A DNA stretch of 64,000 nt from Gyromitra esculenta (taxonomy: Eukaryota > Ascomycota > Pezizomycetes > Pezizales > Discinaceae). Of this stretch, positions 11,830-23,215 are shown piece by piece. The notes beneath the pieces were generated by a model, which saw only the letters and a list, made by a program, of their open reading frames with translations, was not told the origin of the DNA and made no database searches. Within the stretch, counting starts at the first letter, position 1. The number at the start of each line of letters is the position of its first letter. The DNA lies in the NCBI GenBank assembly GCA_038503075.1, contig JBCAML010000023.1:62001-126000 (forward strand). Direction: 5' to 3'. A program made the translations under genes and the position numbers.

Positions 11830-13158
11830 CTATTCCTCCGCGAACAACGGCTTGTCTATTTCGACAACCACACAGGCAACCTCCACATACTCCCTCACCC
11901 CCTCCACCTTTCGCGGGTCCAGATCCGCATTGCACGTCCATATCGCCGGCTTACCCCACTCGATCCTCCTCGTCGGCTCCTGAAAGTCGCGCGCATCAAA
12001 ACCCATCTGACAGCCCAGGATCTCCCTCCAATAGCTATCCCCCGCGAACCCAAACCTCTTACAGCTAACGTCGCTCACCACCAAGTGCGTACAGTCCTGC
12101 TCCATCGCCTTCATATTCCACCGCTTCGCCATCTCGCTCGCCCTACCTATCGACTTCCCCCACTCCGTCTTCCCCGTCTTCGGCCGCCCCACATACGCGC
12201 TGTCAATGTACGTCGCCTTCCAGTCCTGCATAGCCTGCGGCAGCACCCACGGCCGCACGTCGTAGTCCACCCTGCTCGCGGGCCGGACGCGCTTCCGCGC
12301 CTTCTCGCCGTCCATGTAGGCCATGATGTTCCTGTAGTTGTGGATGAACCTGACCGGATCACGCACCCGTATGAGGATCTTCGCGGCGTCGTAGTCCGGC
12401 TCGGCCTCCACCTCCTCGTGCAGCCGCTTGCGCTCCTCCCCGGCGGTGGTCTCGGCGGCGATGCGGGTGCCGAAGGTGTTGCCGTCCTTGCTGCAGTAGC
12501 GCTGCGTGCGCGCGAGGAAGCGCGAGATGGGGGTGCGGGGGCAGGGGTGAGCGATGTGGACCGCGGCGGTGTCGTGCGGGATGCGGAAGTGGGGGCGCGC
12601 GTTGCGCCAGTGCGTCTTACGCGCGAACTTGATGACGGCGTGGTAGTGCGGGTGGCCGTCGCTGTGGTGCTCCTGGCCGCCGTAGATCTGTGTGTTGGGC
12701 GGCAGGAGCAAGGATAGGGCGCGGTGGAAGGCGTGTTTTTCGGGGAAGGTGGATTGCGACCAGGTTACGTATGCGTAGCGGGCGTGGAGGTGGTATGGCT
12801 TTGCGCCGTCGTCGGTGGTCTGCACTCCGCCGCTCGATTCGCCCGTGGAGTTCAGGCCCGGGGAGGGTGCATCTTCTGGCGGCTGTGTGTCCTCCGGAGC
12901 GTGAACCTCCTCTAGGTGGTCCATGACTCTGGATACTCTTGGATTCAGTCTGGGGGGCTGTCTGGGAGGGAGTCGCGGGATCTCTGGGCGTGTGTGCCCT
13001 CGGGCGTGTGCATGGTGTTGAATCTGAAGCGTGCTAGTCCAAGAGAGAGACGGCGGCGGTGGGGGAATCTTGCACTCTTTATTTCTCATCCCGGGAGGTG
13101 GCCAGCGAGGGTCAGAGTCGTGCTTCCACGACTGGCGCCATGCAGAAGAGTCGCTCAC
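11830..13158 (-). CDS. Endogenous ssDNA-virus-like replication initiator (Rep)
   Basis: Open frame of 442 codons. Met79 (near 12924) is a likely start and would give 364 aa, the usual size of genomovirus/geminivirus Reps. Rolling-circle motifs: motif I YAYVTWS (about 128-134), motif II HYH (171-173) and motif III YCSKDG (221-226, tyrosine nucleophile). Superfamily 3 helicase motifs: Walker A GRPKTGKTEW (324-333), a Walker B-like VVSDV with one acidic residue (360-364) and motif C WTCN (407-410). Rep nicks and unwinds circular ssDNA replicons. No capsid gene, stem-loop or nonanucleotide origin was seen beside it, so I read it as an integrated viral or plasmid gene that has stayed open. It is strongly GC-rich compared with its flanks. 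Confidence 0.85.
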   Translation of the reverse strand: MSDSSAWRQSWKHDSDPRWPPPGMRNKECKIPPPPPSLSWTSTLQIQHHAHARGHTRPEIPRLPPRQPPRLNPRVSRVMDHLEEVHAPEDTQPPEDAPSPGLNSTGESSGGVQTTDDGAKPYHLHARYAYVTWSQSTFPEKHAFHRALSLLLPPNTQIYGGQEHHSDGHPHYHAVIKFARKTHWRNARPHFRIPHDTAAVHIAHPCPRTPISRFLARTQRYCSKDGNTFGTRIAAETTAGEERKRLHEEVEAEPDYDAAKILIRVRDPVRFIHNYRNIMAYMDGEKARKRVRPASRVDYDVRPWVLPQAMQDWKATYIDSAYVGRPKTGKTEWGKSIGRASEMAKRWNMKAMEQDCTHLVVSDVSCKRFGFAGDSYWREILGCQMGFDARDFQEPTRRIEWGKPAIWTCNADLDPRKVEGVREYVEVACVVVEIDKPLFAEE

Positions 13159-13302
13159 GTATATATTTCGCGGTATGGTAGACGTCGTGTTTTCGTGGGC
13201 ATCCTAATGAAGCCCTACAGCGTCGCCAGTGTATCATGCATAACCCCGACCTATATCTCCGTCTCACCACAGCCCCATGGCCGCCATCCACCCGTGGACA
13301 AC

Positions 13303-13684
13303 CTATTCCCCCGGATGAGGTTGGAACCCCGCCGATCTGGTGCCAGACATCTTGGTTCCAAGGGTTAGGGATAAACCCGCGTTTTTGCGGTAGCGCTCAG
13401 TCTGGCGCCGGCGCTCCCTAGCCTGATGTATGGATGTGCGGCGTACATCTTTGTCTGGGTCCATGGTGCCATCAAACCGCCAGGGAATCTTATTAGGGTC
13501 TGGCACCGGCCCCCTCATGTTCTGCTGCTCGTGGAGCCGGCGCGGGAGTAGTGTGGGCGGCGAACTGCATGGCGGTAATTCTGCTCGATCACCGACCCGT
13601 CGCTCGTCACCCTGTACTACGGGTGTAGGGGAATCGGTCTCGAGGCGGCGCAGGCGGCGGTGTCTCTCTTCGTGCTTGACGTTC
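13303..13684 (-). CDS. Hypothetical basic open frame
   Basis: The minus-strand frame is open from about 13684; the first ATG is at 13518 (71 aa). The peptide is arginine-rich upstream (HEERHRRLRRLE) and then reads DPNKIPWRFDGTMDPDKDVRR. Codon use looks coding-like and it lies on the same strand as the Rep gene, but I recognise no family. The end runs into GGTTCCAAGGGTTAGGG (about 13352), which recurs inverted at about 5377, so the 3' part may be repeat-derived. Confidence 0.25.
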
Positions 13685-15700
13685 TAACGCTCCCCCTCGC
13701 TAGGTCGGATTTAATTCTCTCTTTGAAGCCTCTCTACACCGACCGTAGCAATCTAAGGACTTCCGTGGTCTTGAGTGCAGTTGGCGATTGAGTTTCAATG
13801 CCAGCACCGCCACCTCGCGCGGTGACAGACATTCCGCTGCACCCGTCGTACACACAAGACCGCTGGCAACAGTCGCAAATGCACTCTATTGACACCCGAC
13901 TATGCTATATCCCGCAGACTATGCGTCTCATCAACGCCAACCGGCGCGCTGTTCGCCCGTGGCCCAAACGGGCCTACCAGCTGAAGCCGCAGACGGTTAG
14001 TTGCGTTTAGTGTCGGGTGCGGGTTCTCGTGCGTAAATGCACCCGGTGGTCGGAACATGCAAATATCGCGGTATGTGTGGCTGGCGGAGGCTGGCGGAGG
14101 CACGCACAGATAGTTCACCTGACTGAAAGCTTGACGCGCGAGGCTTGGTGCTATGGTGTGATCTCATCGCCGTCCAGCCCGCCCTTTGGAGGCCTAGAAA
14201 TCAGCCCAGCATACTATAACTTAGCGCAGTGGATACTGAATCCTGTGGACTCACGCCCGACCGTGATGGGGGCAAGGTCAGCGGCGTGGAATGTGTGTGA
14301 GTAGCAAATGTTACTTTGGCCGACGCTTAGGAGAAACAAAAACCATGCCCACTATAACTTAGAACGTCATACCCCCCAGGGTATTCTATATATCTTTGGT
14401 CGCAGTGGATAGAGACCTGCTCCGGCACGCCTTTCCCAAACGCGGAGGACATAGTCTCTAACACTCGGGTAAGGGCGCTGTCGTGAAGATTTCGATTTCC
14501 AAGAGCCCCAAAAGCTAGAGCACAGGGAGAACATTTGGCCTGTGGCCGAGAAAGTGATATCCGCGGCCGCGAGGAGAGATCTCTACGAACTGCCAGCTCT
14601 CCAGAGGATATTCGATAACTACTGGTTTGAACACGACTTAGTCCTGAAGCAGCTTATTCCGCAAACATACGATACAATGCGGCCGAGTAGGTGGCATACG
14701 GGGATGTAACCGCGGACGGAGGCGGCGGAAGGTGCACACAATAGTGCGGAAGCGGAACGGCGCAAACCGCGTAATATTGTATGCAATTAAACATTACCCT
14801 GCCTTCATTCACGAATCGCTCTCTCCGCGGAAGCGTGTGGACGGGCTCAGGGGGATGGATGCTAGGTGACCGTGTGGACATTGGCTGACCCCGACTCTGC
14901 AAATCGCTTATTCGTTTGCCCTAACCCTTGAATCGTGCGAGTACCATCCCCGCCACACCTCTCTTTTCCCTCCACTGCCCCCTTCCTCCTCGAGTGCACC
15001 TAGAGTCTCGCGCAGAACTTTTATCTCTTCGTCGGTTTGCAGGATAGAAGCCAAAGATGAGACTCGCCGTCGATGGTGGCAGCCAACACAAACGCGGTGC
15101 AGCAAAAAAATACTAATCTTGGTGTGGATAATGGTCCAGCACCGATGAACGAGGTGACGGTTTGGAATAGCATCTCGTTTTTCGGTAGGCACATGGATGG
15201 TTTGCAAACGATCGTGATGTGCAGCGCAAGAGATCTATGTCACTGGTACAAAATACAGAAGGTCTTTCTGGGGTGGGGAAAAAAGCGTCAAGATTGAATA
15301 TTTTTTTAGTTAGTTTCCCTATGCAGAAGCAGCTGTAACGATATAACGACAGTTTGAGCGCAAACAACTAGAAATGATGCTCAGCATCATGAAACACGTG
15401 GGGACTGTGATCAGTGCGTAAGGGGCCTTGACAGCGGGTACAGTGAGAAGAGGTAGAGCATTGCTTTCCTTTTATTCGCTTCGATCCTTTCTCTTTAGTA
15501 GTACTCCTCCAGTGTTCGTGATTTTGAAACAACACGACAAAAATAACACTGCCGTAATTCGCGAATCCCCTCTACCCCTGAAAGCATGCGCACAAGCTAA
15601 GGGAACGCTCAAAACATTAACACTGGAGCTAAATGTGTGGGCATCGAGCTAAATATGCTGACCCTAGCTTAATACATAGCTCATTCTCTAGCCCGAGCCT
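13685..15700. other. Gene-poor stretch
   Basis: Only short open frames (for example 13798-14010 plus and 14908-15207 minus) with no domain. No tandem array and no RNA gene recognised. A TAATATTG word at about 14772 is not in a stem-loop I can see. Confidence 0.35.
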
Positions 15701-16240
15701 TATATCATTCAAGTACCACATCCCCCGTTCCTCCAGAACCTCCCCTACAGCGCGCCTGGAAACTACCGCTAGAGAACCACCCTGTTGGAGCACAGTCCCC
15801 AGAGGCTATCCCATAGGGCGTAAGCAGTCGATTGATCGATGTCGTGATGCCTTCTAGACGACAGAAGCGATGGTGGGAAGGAGTTGATCTGTGTCAGGCT
15901 TAGCAGAGGACGATATCGTTAATACTGTATCTCGTTCCTCGCAGGACTTTGTTGCTGACCGCTGACATAGTCCGTGTCGTTCTTCGAACAAAGAGGCGTA
16001 GCTGACATATCGCGGGCCATATACGACTTCCCCTCAGCCGTGGAAGGGGGAGGTCCTCCACAGGGCGTTAAACTTTCTCCCACAGGTCGCCTTGAACCTC
16101 TCCTGTCCCCCTTTATACAGCTTGCCTAAAACCTCTCGCGGACATCCTCACAGAGCGCTTGAAATATCGTGTAAGGGAGGCCCCTCTCCTATACAGAGCG
16201 TCTAACAGCTTGCCCTGTTGCTTCTTCATACCAATTCGTG
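15700..16240. repeat. Degenerate CT-rich minisatellite
   Basis: Words such as CACAG-GCG, CTTGAAACCTCTC and CCCTATACAG recur at spacings of about 30-40 bp with much divergence. No coding frame. Confidence 0.35.
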
Positions 16241-16307
16241 CAGGACGATCCCCACGAATGGGTTCCCATTGGGCGTCTAACAGATGGCATAAAATCTTGC
16301 CGGGTAA

Positions 16308-16475
16308 GGCTACTAGCAGCAGGCGTTCGTTCGCCCGTAGATCATTGCGTGGATCGTTGCGTGGGTGGTAGGGCAGTCATGTTTCAGCGGATTGATGCTA
16401 GGCAAGGTAGCCGAGATAGAAACCTCCACCGTGGCTTGCATAACTACGAGGTCACCATACCAGATACAGATACCG
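16308..16475 (+). repeat. Dispersed repeat, copy 1
   Basis: It starts CTACTAGCAGCAGGCGTTCG and ends near GAGGTCACCATACCAGATAC. It matches 19035-19185 through most of its length with substitutions and a few indels. Repeat family unknown. Confidence 0.65.
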
Positions 16476-16917
16476 TAGTACAGTCGCACCTCGACATGGC
16501 GAAACTCGATGCCCCGGATCCCTTGCTGCCACGGATGAACTTGGCTGCAACTAAGATTTCTCACCAAAGTGAGTTTGCTGTCCCGGATTTTGCAGATTCT
16601 GGACAATATGAGAAATCAAGGAAACATTACCCCCTGCCCCCATACAACTGATATTTGCTGTCACGGATTTCTATTTCTTGGCAGGGCACATGATGACTGC
16701 TGTGTCATAGTCTGTGGGCAATCGTCAGGGTTAGGGTTGACCCTCCCATCGGCGAAACAAACTACTTCAACCACTTACAACAAATAGCCATGAGATAGAG
16801 AGCTAAAGGCATAAACCAATATTGAATATAATGCAAAATTGAGCGAGGATTCCGAATATTTGGTTGTACCCCACGCGCCACGGCTAGTTGCTAAGCCACG
16901 AACAGTTTTCCCCCTTT

Positions 16918-17673
16918 TTAATCCATAAGCCTTCGGTATGCATCTCCAACCCCACCGCCAGTCCTCCAAATAGTAGATACACAAGTTGAATCCTCTTCAG
17001 GCTCTTGACTTTCTTCATCACTGGAAGCAGGTGGGAACCGGAGAGGAATAAGATCTGTAGTTAGTGCCCGAGATCTGGTGATTCTAGATAGTCCAATATT
17101 AGGTACTCGGATGGATCTTCTCATCTTGCTAGTGAAGAAGCTATTGATTTTAGTTTGATGTATTTGAAGTATGCTTGTGACTAGAATTTAATGTCAGAGA
17201 AATTATTGTATAAAATTGGAAAAGAACAAATACCGAACAAGAGCTGTACGCAGGTTGGTGGTAGTAGTAACAAGATCCTCACAACAAAGTTGTTTTCCTC
17301 TGGGTGTATAGAGTTCTGTCACCTTCAGTGCTTGTAGGTAACAAAAAAGTTCCGTAGTAAAATGGATGGCGTTATCCATAGTAATGAGGGGAAGAGGATC
17401 AATATTATCTGTGATGTTGAGTTCTGGATCATCTTCACCAATGTAGTCGTCTAATGCTGCACTTCCAAGCAAAAGAACTCCCGCTGCCACTCTTTCATGT
17501 GCAAGCTTTCCTGTGTCAGGTAAGGTTGGCTCCTTTTCTGGATCTTCGATTGTGGCATCTTGGTCAAAGTGAAAGAAATCATTGAAAGCTGGCTCCCAGT
17601 TAGGATCAGGAGTTTGAAAATCTGAGGTGAGATCAAAGATTTGACGCATCGCAACATGACAGTAGCTATGCAT
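16918..17673 (-). CDS. Hypothetical two-exon protein
   Basis: Model: complement(join(16918..17128,17234..17673)), 216 aa. The intron starts GTATTTG, ends CACTAG and keeps the frame (2 nt plus 1 nt). The N-terminal half contains aspartate-rich segments and a helical stretch around HERVAAGVLLLGSAALDDYI. The C-terminal exon starts with a basic KMRRSIRVPN segment followed by an acidic SSDEESQEPEED stretch. I do not recognise the family. The start could also be Met9 (MRQIFDLTS). Coding potential is supported by the frame-preserving intron rather than by homology. Confidence 0.45.
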
Positions 17674-17874
17674 GCTGCACAGCCATAAAACGTTTGAAGG
17701 AATCTTGAAGAGGTTAGTCTGTCAAAAGTGATCGTTGAACGGTATAACTGGATTCACAGATATTTGCTTGATGCCAACAGTGAACGATGGTTTGAGGAGA
17801 TACTATGTTCCATGCTAACGACATTAAATGGATTGCTTGTAAAAGGTCGATTTCCCGAGGTGCGATCCCATGTG

Positions 17875-17955
17875 CAGTCGTGTAAGAAAAGTCTTGACAC
17901 CCCAGTGGCTGTCTCGCTAGTTAGGTGGGGTGTCAAGACTTTTCTTACACGACTG
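17875..17955. repeat. Perfect 30-bp foldback (inverted repeat)
   Basis: Left arm 17875-17904 begins CAGTCGTGTAAG and ends GACACCCCA; right arm 17926-17955 is its exact reverse complement, with a 21-bp loop. The flanks are TG on the left and TA on the right, so a TA duplication is not intact. The CAGT start is Tc1/mariner- or pogo-like. Confidence 0.85.
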
Positions 17956-17996
17956 TACATTAAAGTGTTGTACCATCATCAGCAAGACCTACGATT

Positions 17997-18215
17997 TGCG
18001 TCTGACGCACCTAGCGCACTGGACGCTCAAAGCGCACAGGACGGAAATCGTTCCCCTGACGCTCAGGCCTTTCCGTCTGACGCACCGGGCGGGCCCACCA
18101 GCGCGTCAGGCACAATTGAACGTCTCAGGCGCTCTCACCACTCCACCCTGAGCTTCCCTGACACTCCCGCTATTGCGCCCTGAGCTCACCCTGAGTCCGC
18201 CTGACGACACTGGAG
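17997..18215. repeat. Cluster of TGACGC-type words
   Basis: Within about 220 bp TGACGC or its complement GCGTCA occurs at least four times, TCTGACGCAC twice exactly, with several CCTGA variants between. Spacing is irregular. GC-rich within AT-rich flanks. No ORF with a domain. Confidence 0.45.
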
Positions 18216-18840
18216 AGCAGGTACGGTGTCATGATCTTCAATACTTGTCGAGGCTGCTGGTCCCATAAATCACTTTGGGACTTGCTCTAGTACTTGATAA
18301 TATCATTTATTCCACTCTCTATTCTAATATATATACTGTACTAGGACAAAAGTTTTCGTAATTGGCTGTTTTACACCAAAGTAGCCACTTTAACAGCGCC
18401 AAAAGTACAGTCTGCCCATAGCGAAAAAAATCCAGAACTTGGCGGGGATTTAGAAAATATTTGTGCAGTATCCTCTATTTTTTCTAGCCTTTTTAGTGTT
18501 TCCCCTTAGTGGTTATGACTGTTTGATTCCTGAGGAGTCTAGAATATGTTGATTTTGTGTGGAAACCCATACAAATCTTCCATAGCAACGGAATTCAGCA
18601 ACAAAATATTTTCTAGCACTCAAAGGATTTACTCTCTCCCTCTAAAATTTCTCAAGAGTAATCTTTATGCAATTAGTTTATCCTAAAAGCATGTCCTGAT
18701 TTAATTCATTGAGTCCTGAATGTTGTGGGGGTAGTGGAATAAGGCTACTTTTGGTGTGAATCGCCTAATTACGAAAACTTCTATCTAGTCACTGTCCAAA
18801 GCGCAATACCCGAAGCCCCCTAACCTCCGACAGACAGGGG
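18216..18840. other. AT-rich intergenic stretch
   Basis: No gene, tandem repeat or RNA recognised. The region has poly-A/T tracts only. Confidence 0.4.
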
Positions 18841-18843
18841 CCT

Positions 18844-19034
18844 AAACGGGTAGGAAACAGGCCCCGAAGCAGACAGGAAACAGGCGCCTAGACGAGCAGG
18901 AAAGCGAACAGGAAAGCAGGCCCCCAAGCAGGCAGAAAACAGGCGCCCTAGTGAACAGGAAAGCAAGCAGGAAACAGGCTCCCAAGCAGGCAGAAAACAG
19001 GCGCCAAAGCGAGCAGGAAAGCGAGCAGGAAACA
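18844..19034. repeat. AGCAGGAAACAGGC minisatellite
   Basis: Three to four units of about 55-60 bp share AGCAGGAAA, CCAAGCAGGCAG and AAACAGGCGCC. The array runs directly into the dispersed repeat at 19035. Confidence 0.75.
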
Positions 19035-19185
19035 GCTACTAGCAGCAGGCGTTCGTTCGCCCGTGGATCGTTGCGGGTGGTAGGGCGGTCGTGTTCCTGC
19101 GGGCCGATCCGAGGCAGGGTAACCGGGATATAAACCTCTACCGTAGTTTTCATAAGTACGAGGTCACCATACCAGATACAAATAT
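19035..19185 (+). repeat. Dispersed repeat, copy 2
   Basis: Second copy of the 16308-16475 repeat (CTACTAGCAGCAGGCGTTCG to CACCATACCAGATAC), with a short deletion near GTGGATCGTTGCG. Confidence 0.65.
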
Positions 19186-21270
19186 GAGATTTAAAAAAAT
19201 ATCTAATGACTCGAGCTCGGACTTTAAAGGAAATCACGAGATCTACAGATACGGATAGATACCGAAAAAATCAATCGAGATCATCTCGAAGACGGTATTC
19301 GAGTTCAAGACGAACGCTAATAGGCTGGAGCTCCGAGTTTTCTTCCTCCAATAAATCATACCCGGACTCCTCTTCTGGGCGTGCCCAGTGCCCAATACCT
19401 AACTCTCCCGATGCGAAACCTGTAATATTTAACTCTTGATCATGGGAGCTATCGGCAGATAGCGAAATTCCCGCTTCCCGAAAAGCTGGAACCACAATTT
19501 TTTTGCTTGCTAGGGTTGTTGTTCCATTCCTCTCATGCCCCGGCCTACAGCTTCAGTTGTAGCGGCGCGGCGTTTGCCTACGCTTTATTGATCTATTTCC
19601 TCGCCATCTTCTTTGCTTCCTCTAATTTCTGCGGAAAATTCTTTTTCGAAGCCCGTAAAGGGTTTATGTATTGCCTTATCAAGTGGCTGCTTTAACAACG
19701 TGGTGCAAGCAGGAAGTAAGAAGGGCTCAACATGCTTGTATGGCAGGAGCAGTGAGATGTGCACAGTAACGATCGTAAATAAAAAGAGCCCTCGCCCGTC
19801 CAACGATCGGCACCAAATATATCTTTGATAAACTTAACAAAAAGTGTTACATTCATCTATCCAGGTGGCGTACACTCAACATGTACGTGTTTGTCTCAAA
19901 GATGTGACTGTTTTTCTCATATGGTTTTAGTGGTCGCTGCAGCGAAGGTGAGAATAGGGGGGTGCTCGTGGAAAATCATCTGCAAAAACGCAAAAAAGTA
20001 GCGTAGATTGTCGGTTTTTAGATTCAGACTCAGCACTTTTCGACTAAATCGTTCTTGCGCCTTACAGGTGCTTGGTGCAGCCGATTACGTATTTCAAGGG
20101 GAGTGGTGTCTTATGAACGTTGCAGATTCAGTGGTCAGAGATCCCTCCCTGGTTGTCATTGCACAGAAAATGAAGTGAGGGTGGTGATGGATTTGCGCAA
20201 AATGGAATTAACAGTGTGAGGATCCAATTTCGTCGAGTAAATCTTGGATACTGTTAGATTTACTCTCTATAGTTTTGCGGTAGCGGTTGTGTATGTAGTA
20301 TCCGTTACAAATCGAGAAACAGGTTGGTAACAAGACGGGGGGTGAGCCTTGGAATGATCCTTGAGGGGGTGTGGAAAAATAATAATACAGTGGCAGATCG
20401 GAATATGTTGCTCTCAATACCACACTAGTTTTTCTTCGGAACCACCCATCTGTAACATGTTTTGCTGCTTCTCTTCGTTCAATGAAAGCATGAAACAGTT
20501 TTTCCTCCGACTCTGGCTAAATACAAATGAAAATACCTAGCAGATCACGCCTCCGATTATATCCTTTTTGTTGTACTGTTCTATCACTTATATCAAGTTG
20601 GGTCTAAGCTGCAACAGTGCTCTTCGGTATTTAAAAGAACACTGAAGCTTCGTCTAGATGGGATATTGCATTTTGATCGCAGTATTATTTTTTCCGTTAG
20701 GGAGACGGGAATATTTTAACCACATCAAAATTTGGGCTTTCCGCTGTCGTGTACAACTGTGTTCAACACGTCTGATTGACTTCATCTACACACAAATCTT
20801 AGCCTCCTGAGTGACTTGGGTACCATGTAACTCTAACTCGCAGGTGTGTTCGGGCAAAGCCTTTCTAGCAGTTTTCGCTTTCTGTGACGTTGTAGGCGCC
20901 GAGAGTTAAGCTCCTTCTATTCTTTGGATTTCATCTTGTGATGCTGGAATTTTGCTAGCACCATGAAGTTCTGGAGCGTGAAGCACCGTGTCTAAATCTC
21001 CGACGCTCTCCCTTCCGTGTTGTTTCGATTTTGCTCATCAATCTCTGAAAAAGTATAGTCCAGCATGCCACTTTCCTAGCAACGATCTCGATTGCGCAAG
21101 TTTCTACCTTATTGAGGTGTAAGGGGTGAAGTAGGAATGGACGGGGTACCAAAAACCGGTTGTTTTAGTTTAACCACTGGCTGAATATCCTTTTTGCTCC
21201 AACTTCGCCTGCGTATGCTTGTACATTCCCATACATAGACGGTGTACGGACCGCCATATACCCCGGATAG
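19186..21270. other. Gene-poor stretch
   Basis: Many short open frames on both strands and none with a domain, repeat structure or frame-preserving intron that I can support. Confidence 0.35.
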
Positions 21271-21274
21271 ACAT

Positions 21275-21874
21275 CTAACTTAGCCCCGCGAGCTCTCCGA
21301 AATAGACCACACTGAAGTGCGTGCTATGAAATGATAGTGAATGGTTCGCTGTTTTGCGGCAGACCGAAGCGAGGTTCGCCTGCATTCCAAGTGTCATTCT
21401 AGGAACAAAATACAGTCTCCTTTCACGATTGGGTCTCAGGCTTAATGCCTTGAACGCAGTGGGGGTTATGGGGTAGGGAAAAGAATCAAACCTGATACAT
21501 ATTGGCCGGTTGGTCAGATCTGTAAAACTGGTTGTCACCCTCCAGCGAACAGAGGGGACCTTAACCCAAGCGCAGGGCTTTGGTGGCACCAAGTGAAGTG
21601 CCACAGCGAATATTTGGCTTGTCGTGTACGCGGATTTCCTTGCTTGACGTATCCTATTATGTACTATGTTTTGTTCGGATAGGAATTGCGTAGTAAGCTG
21701 TGTAATGGAAAGCCACGTACTACATTGTATGAATAGTGGGTCAGGGATTGAGCAGAGGGCTATGTGGTGAAGAATAAGTGAGGCATTGCACAGTCGGACA
21801 GATCCATGGAAGGAGCCATAAGTATTGAGTTGTGTAGTCGTTAGTTTTGTGATATGATCTGAGGAGGGATACAA
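21275..21874 (-). CDS. Hypothetical open frame, 199 codons
   Basis: Uninterrupted minus-strand frame with an ATG at 21874. The composition is serine-, threonine- and leucine-rich and no domain, signal peptide or membrane segment stands out. The length is unusual for this AT-rich area, but nothing else supports it. It may be a chance frame. Confidence 0.2.
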   Translation of the reverse strand: MYPSSDHITKLTTTQLNTYGSFHGSVRLCNASLILHHIALCSIPDPLFIQCSTWLSITQLTTQFLSEQNIVHNRIRQARKSAYTTSQIFAVALHLVPPKPCAWVKVPSVRWRVTTSFTDLTNRPICIRFDSFPYPITPTAFKALSLRPNRERRLYFVPRMTLGMQANLASVCRKTANHSLSFHSTHFSVVYFGELAGLS

Positions 21875-22433
21875 GGGACCGCCTCTCCTTGTGAGTTGGG
21901 TGGGTTCATCACGGAACCATCCAACGACAATGTGTGTTACTATCTTTACTTATCCTCGCTATTGTTCATGTTCTCGTTATCACGTATCATCGTCATCAGT
22001 AGCTTGAGCGCAAGGTAATCAATACTTTGGATTCATAGAATGCTGTTCTTCGTTCGGGGCATGCAGTCTCCGAAACGGCAAAGGTGCTGGTGCCATGGAG
22101 GCCTATCCCGAGATAATGGACCGCAGGGAGGGATTGTTAAAGAGAAGAGTTAAGGGGCAGGGAAAATATCACTTCCAATACCGATTGTTCAACACATCTG
22201 ACTATTAAAACTTGGCCACTAAGCTCCATTAATAGGAACCTTACTAAATATTAAGGTTTAGGGACATCTGTACAGTGCTACTACTTGGTGGGTGGCTTTG
22301 GAGCAAGTGAAGAGGGAGTGAACGCCGCGAAATGGGGAGAGGTGCTCGTGTAGAGCAAGAAAGCAAACGGTTAATCATATCATACTGTACTGCCCAAACC
22401 TGGTAGAAGAATGAAAAGTAGAGAAGAAGGAAG

Positions 22434-22703
22434 TAATAAAATATAGGAGTAGGACAGCGGGTAAACAAGATAGCTGGTATGAGGGAGATACTGAATGATA
22501 TTGATGATGATCTAAACTTGCTCCCGCAACTCTTACTTTAAAGAAAGAAACAATACCAGTACTGTTGCCTCAGTACTACAATTCCCCGCACATTATTCCA
22601 TCCGACTCGGTATAACATTCTATCCAAGTCGGTACAACAAACTACCCACGCCGGAGTATTAGGTAACCGATCACATGATACACACGTGAGTCTTACTTTG
22701 ACA
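22434..22703 (-). repeat. Solo LTR with GGAAG target duplication
   Basis: Fourth copy of the TGTCAAAG LTR family, in reverse orientation and 270 bp long. It is flanked by GGAAG at 22429-22433 and 22704-22708. The terminal CCA is changed to TTA as in two other copies. From 21875 to 22433 nothing is recognised. Confidence 0.92.
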
Positions 22704-22708
22704 GGAAG

Positions 22709-23215
22709 TAGTTAGGAAGAAGTACTGTATGAGCAAAGTAGACCCGTTGTACACGAAGAAGGAAGCACGGGTTAGTATAAGACTTGGAGTGCCTTCGAGA
22801 AGAGAAGAAGAGACGCAGGAAATGACGAGGAAGGCGAAACTGTAAGGGATGAGCTGAGAGGATGGGGAAAATTTGAACAGGAAAGCGGAAGGAGTATCAA
22901 TGACGAATTTGAACATGCGCTACGAGGATTTGGAGAATAGATGGGATGATTGCAGTTTGTTATATTATTTTGGTTTCATTTTGATTTTTTTTGATCTATG
23001 ACTTAGTTTGTTTTGTTTAAAAATTGAGAAAAGAGAGCATGGGCTTTGTACTACGTGGCCAAGAAGAGGAATATGAGGAAAGAGGTGAGATTATGGGATA
23101 TGGTACTTTATATACTGTCATAGCTTTAATGGTAGTTACGTTCGAAGGGTTGGGTAGTAATCAAAAGTTGGTTGAGGTCTCAACTGTGGGCTTTTAATAT
23201 TAGCGAAAACTGAGG
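22709..23215. other. AT-rich intergenic stretch
   Basis: Nothing recognised: short frames, T-tracts near 22970-23020 and no repeats. Confidence 0.4.

Noticed and set aside
12085..12717. 210-codon plus-strand frame opposite the Rep gene
   Set aside because: It is an antisense shadow of the GC-rich Rep gene, with arginine/leucine/valine-biased composition typical of such shadows.
5377..13368. CCCTAACCC/GGGTTAGGG words as telomere remnants
   Set aside because: Only one to two units occur at each site and they sit within a longer shared word (CCCTAACCCTTGGAACC), so they are better explained as part of a dispersed repeat.
14762..14780. TAATATTG near 14772 as a geminivirus-like origin nonanucleotide
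   Set aside because: The eighth base differs from TAATATTAC-type sites, no stem flanks it, and it is 1.6 kb from the Rep gene.
16569..16787. Repeated CTGTCACGGATTTT/GTCCCGGATTTT phrases as an LTR of the Gypsy family
   Set aside because: Only a few bases resemble the TTTCACGG end; the rest of the LTR is absent.
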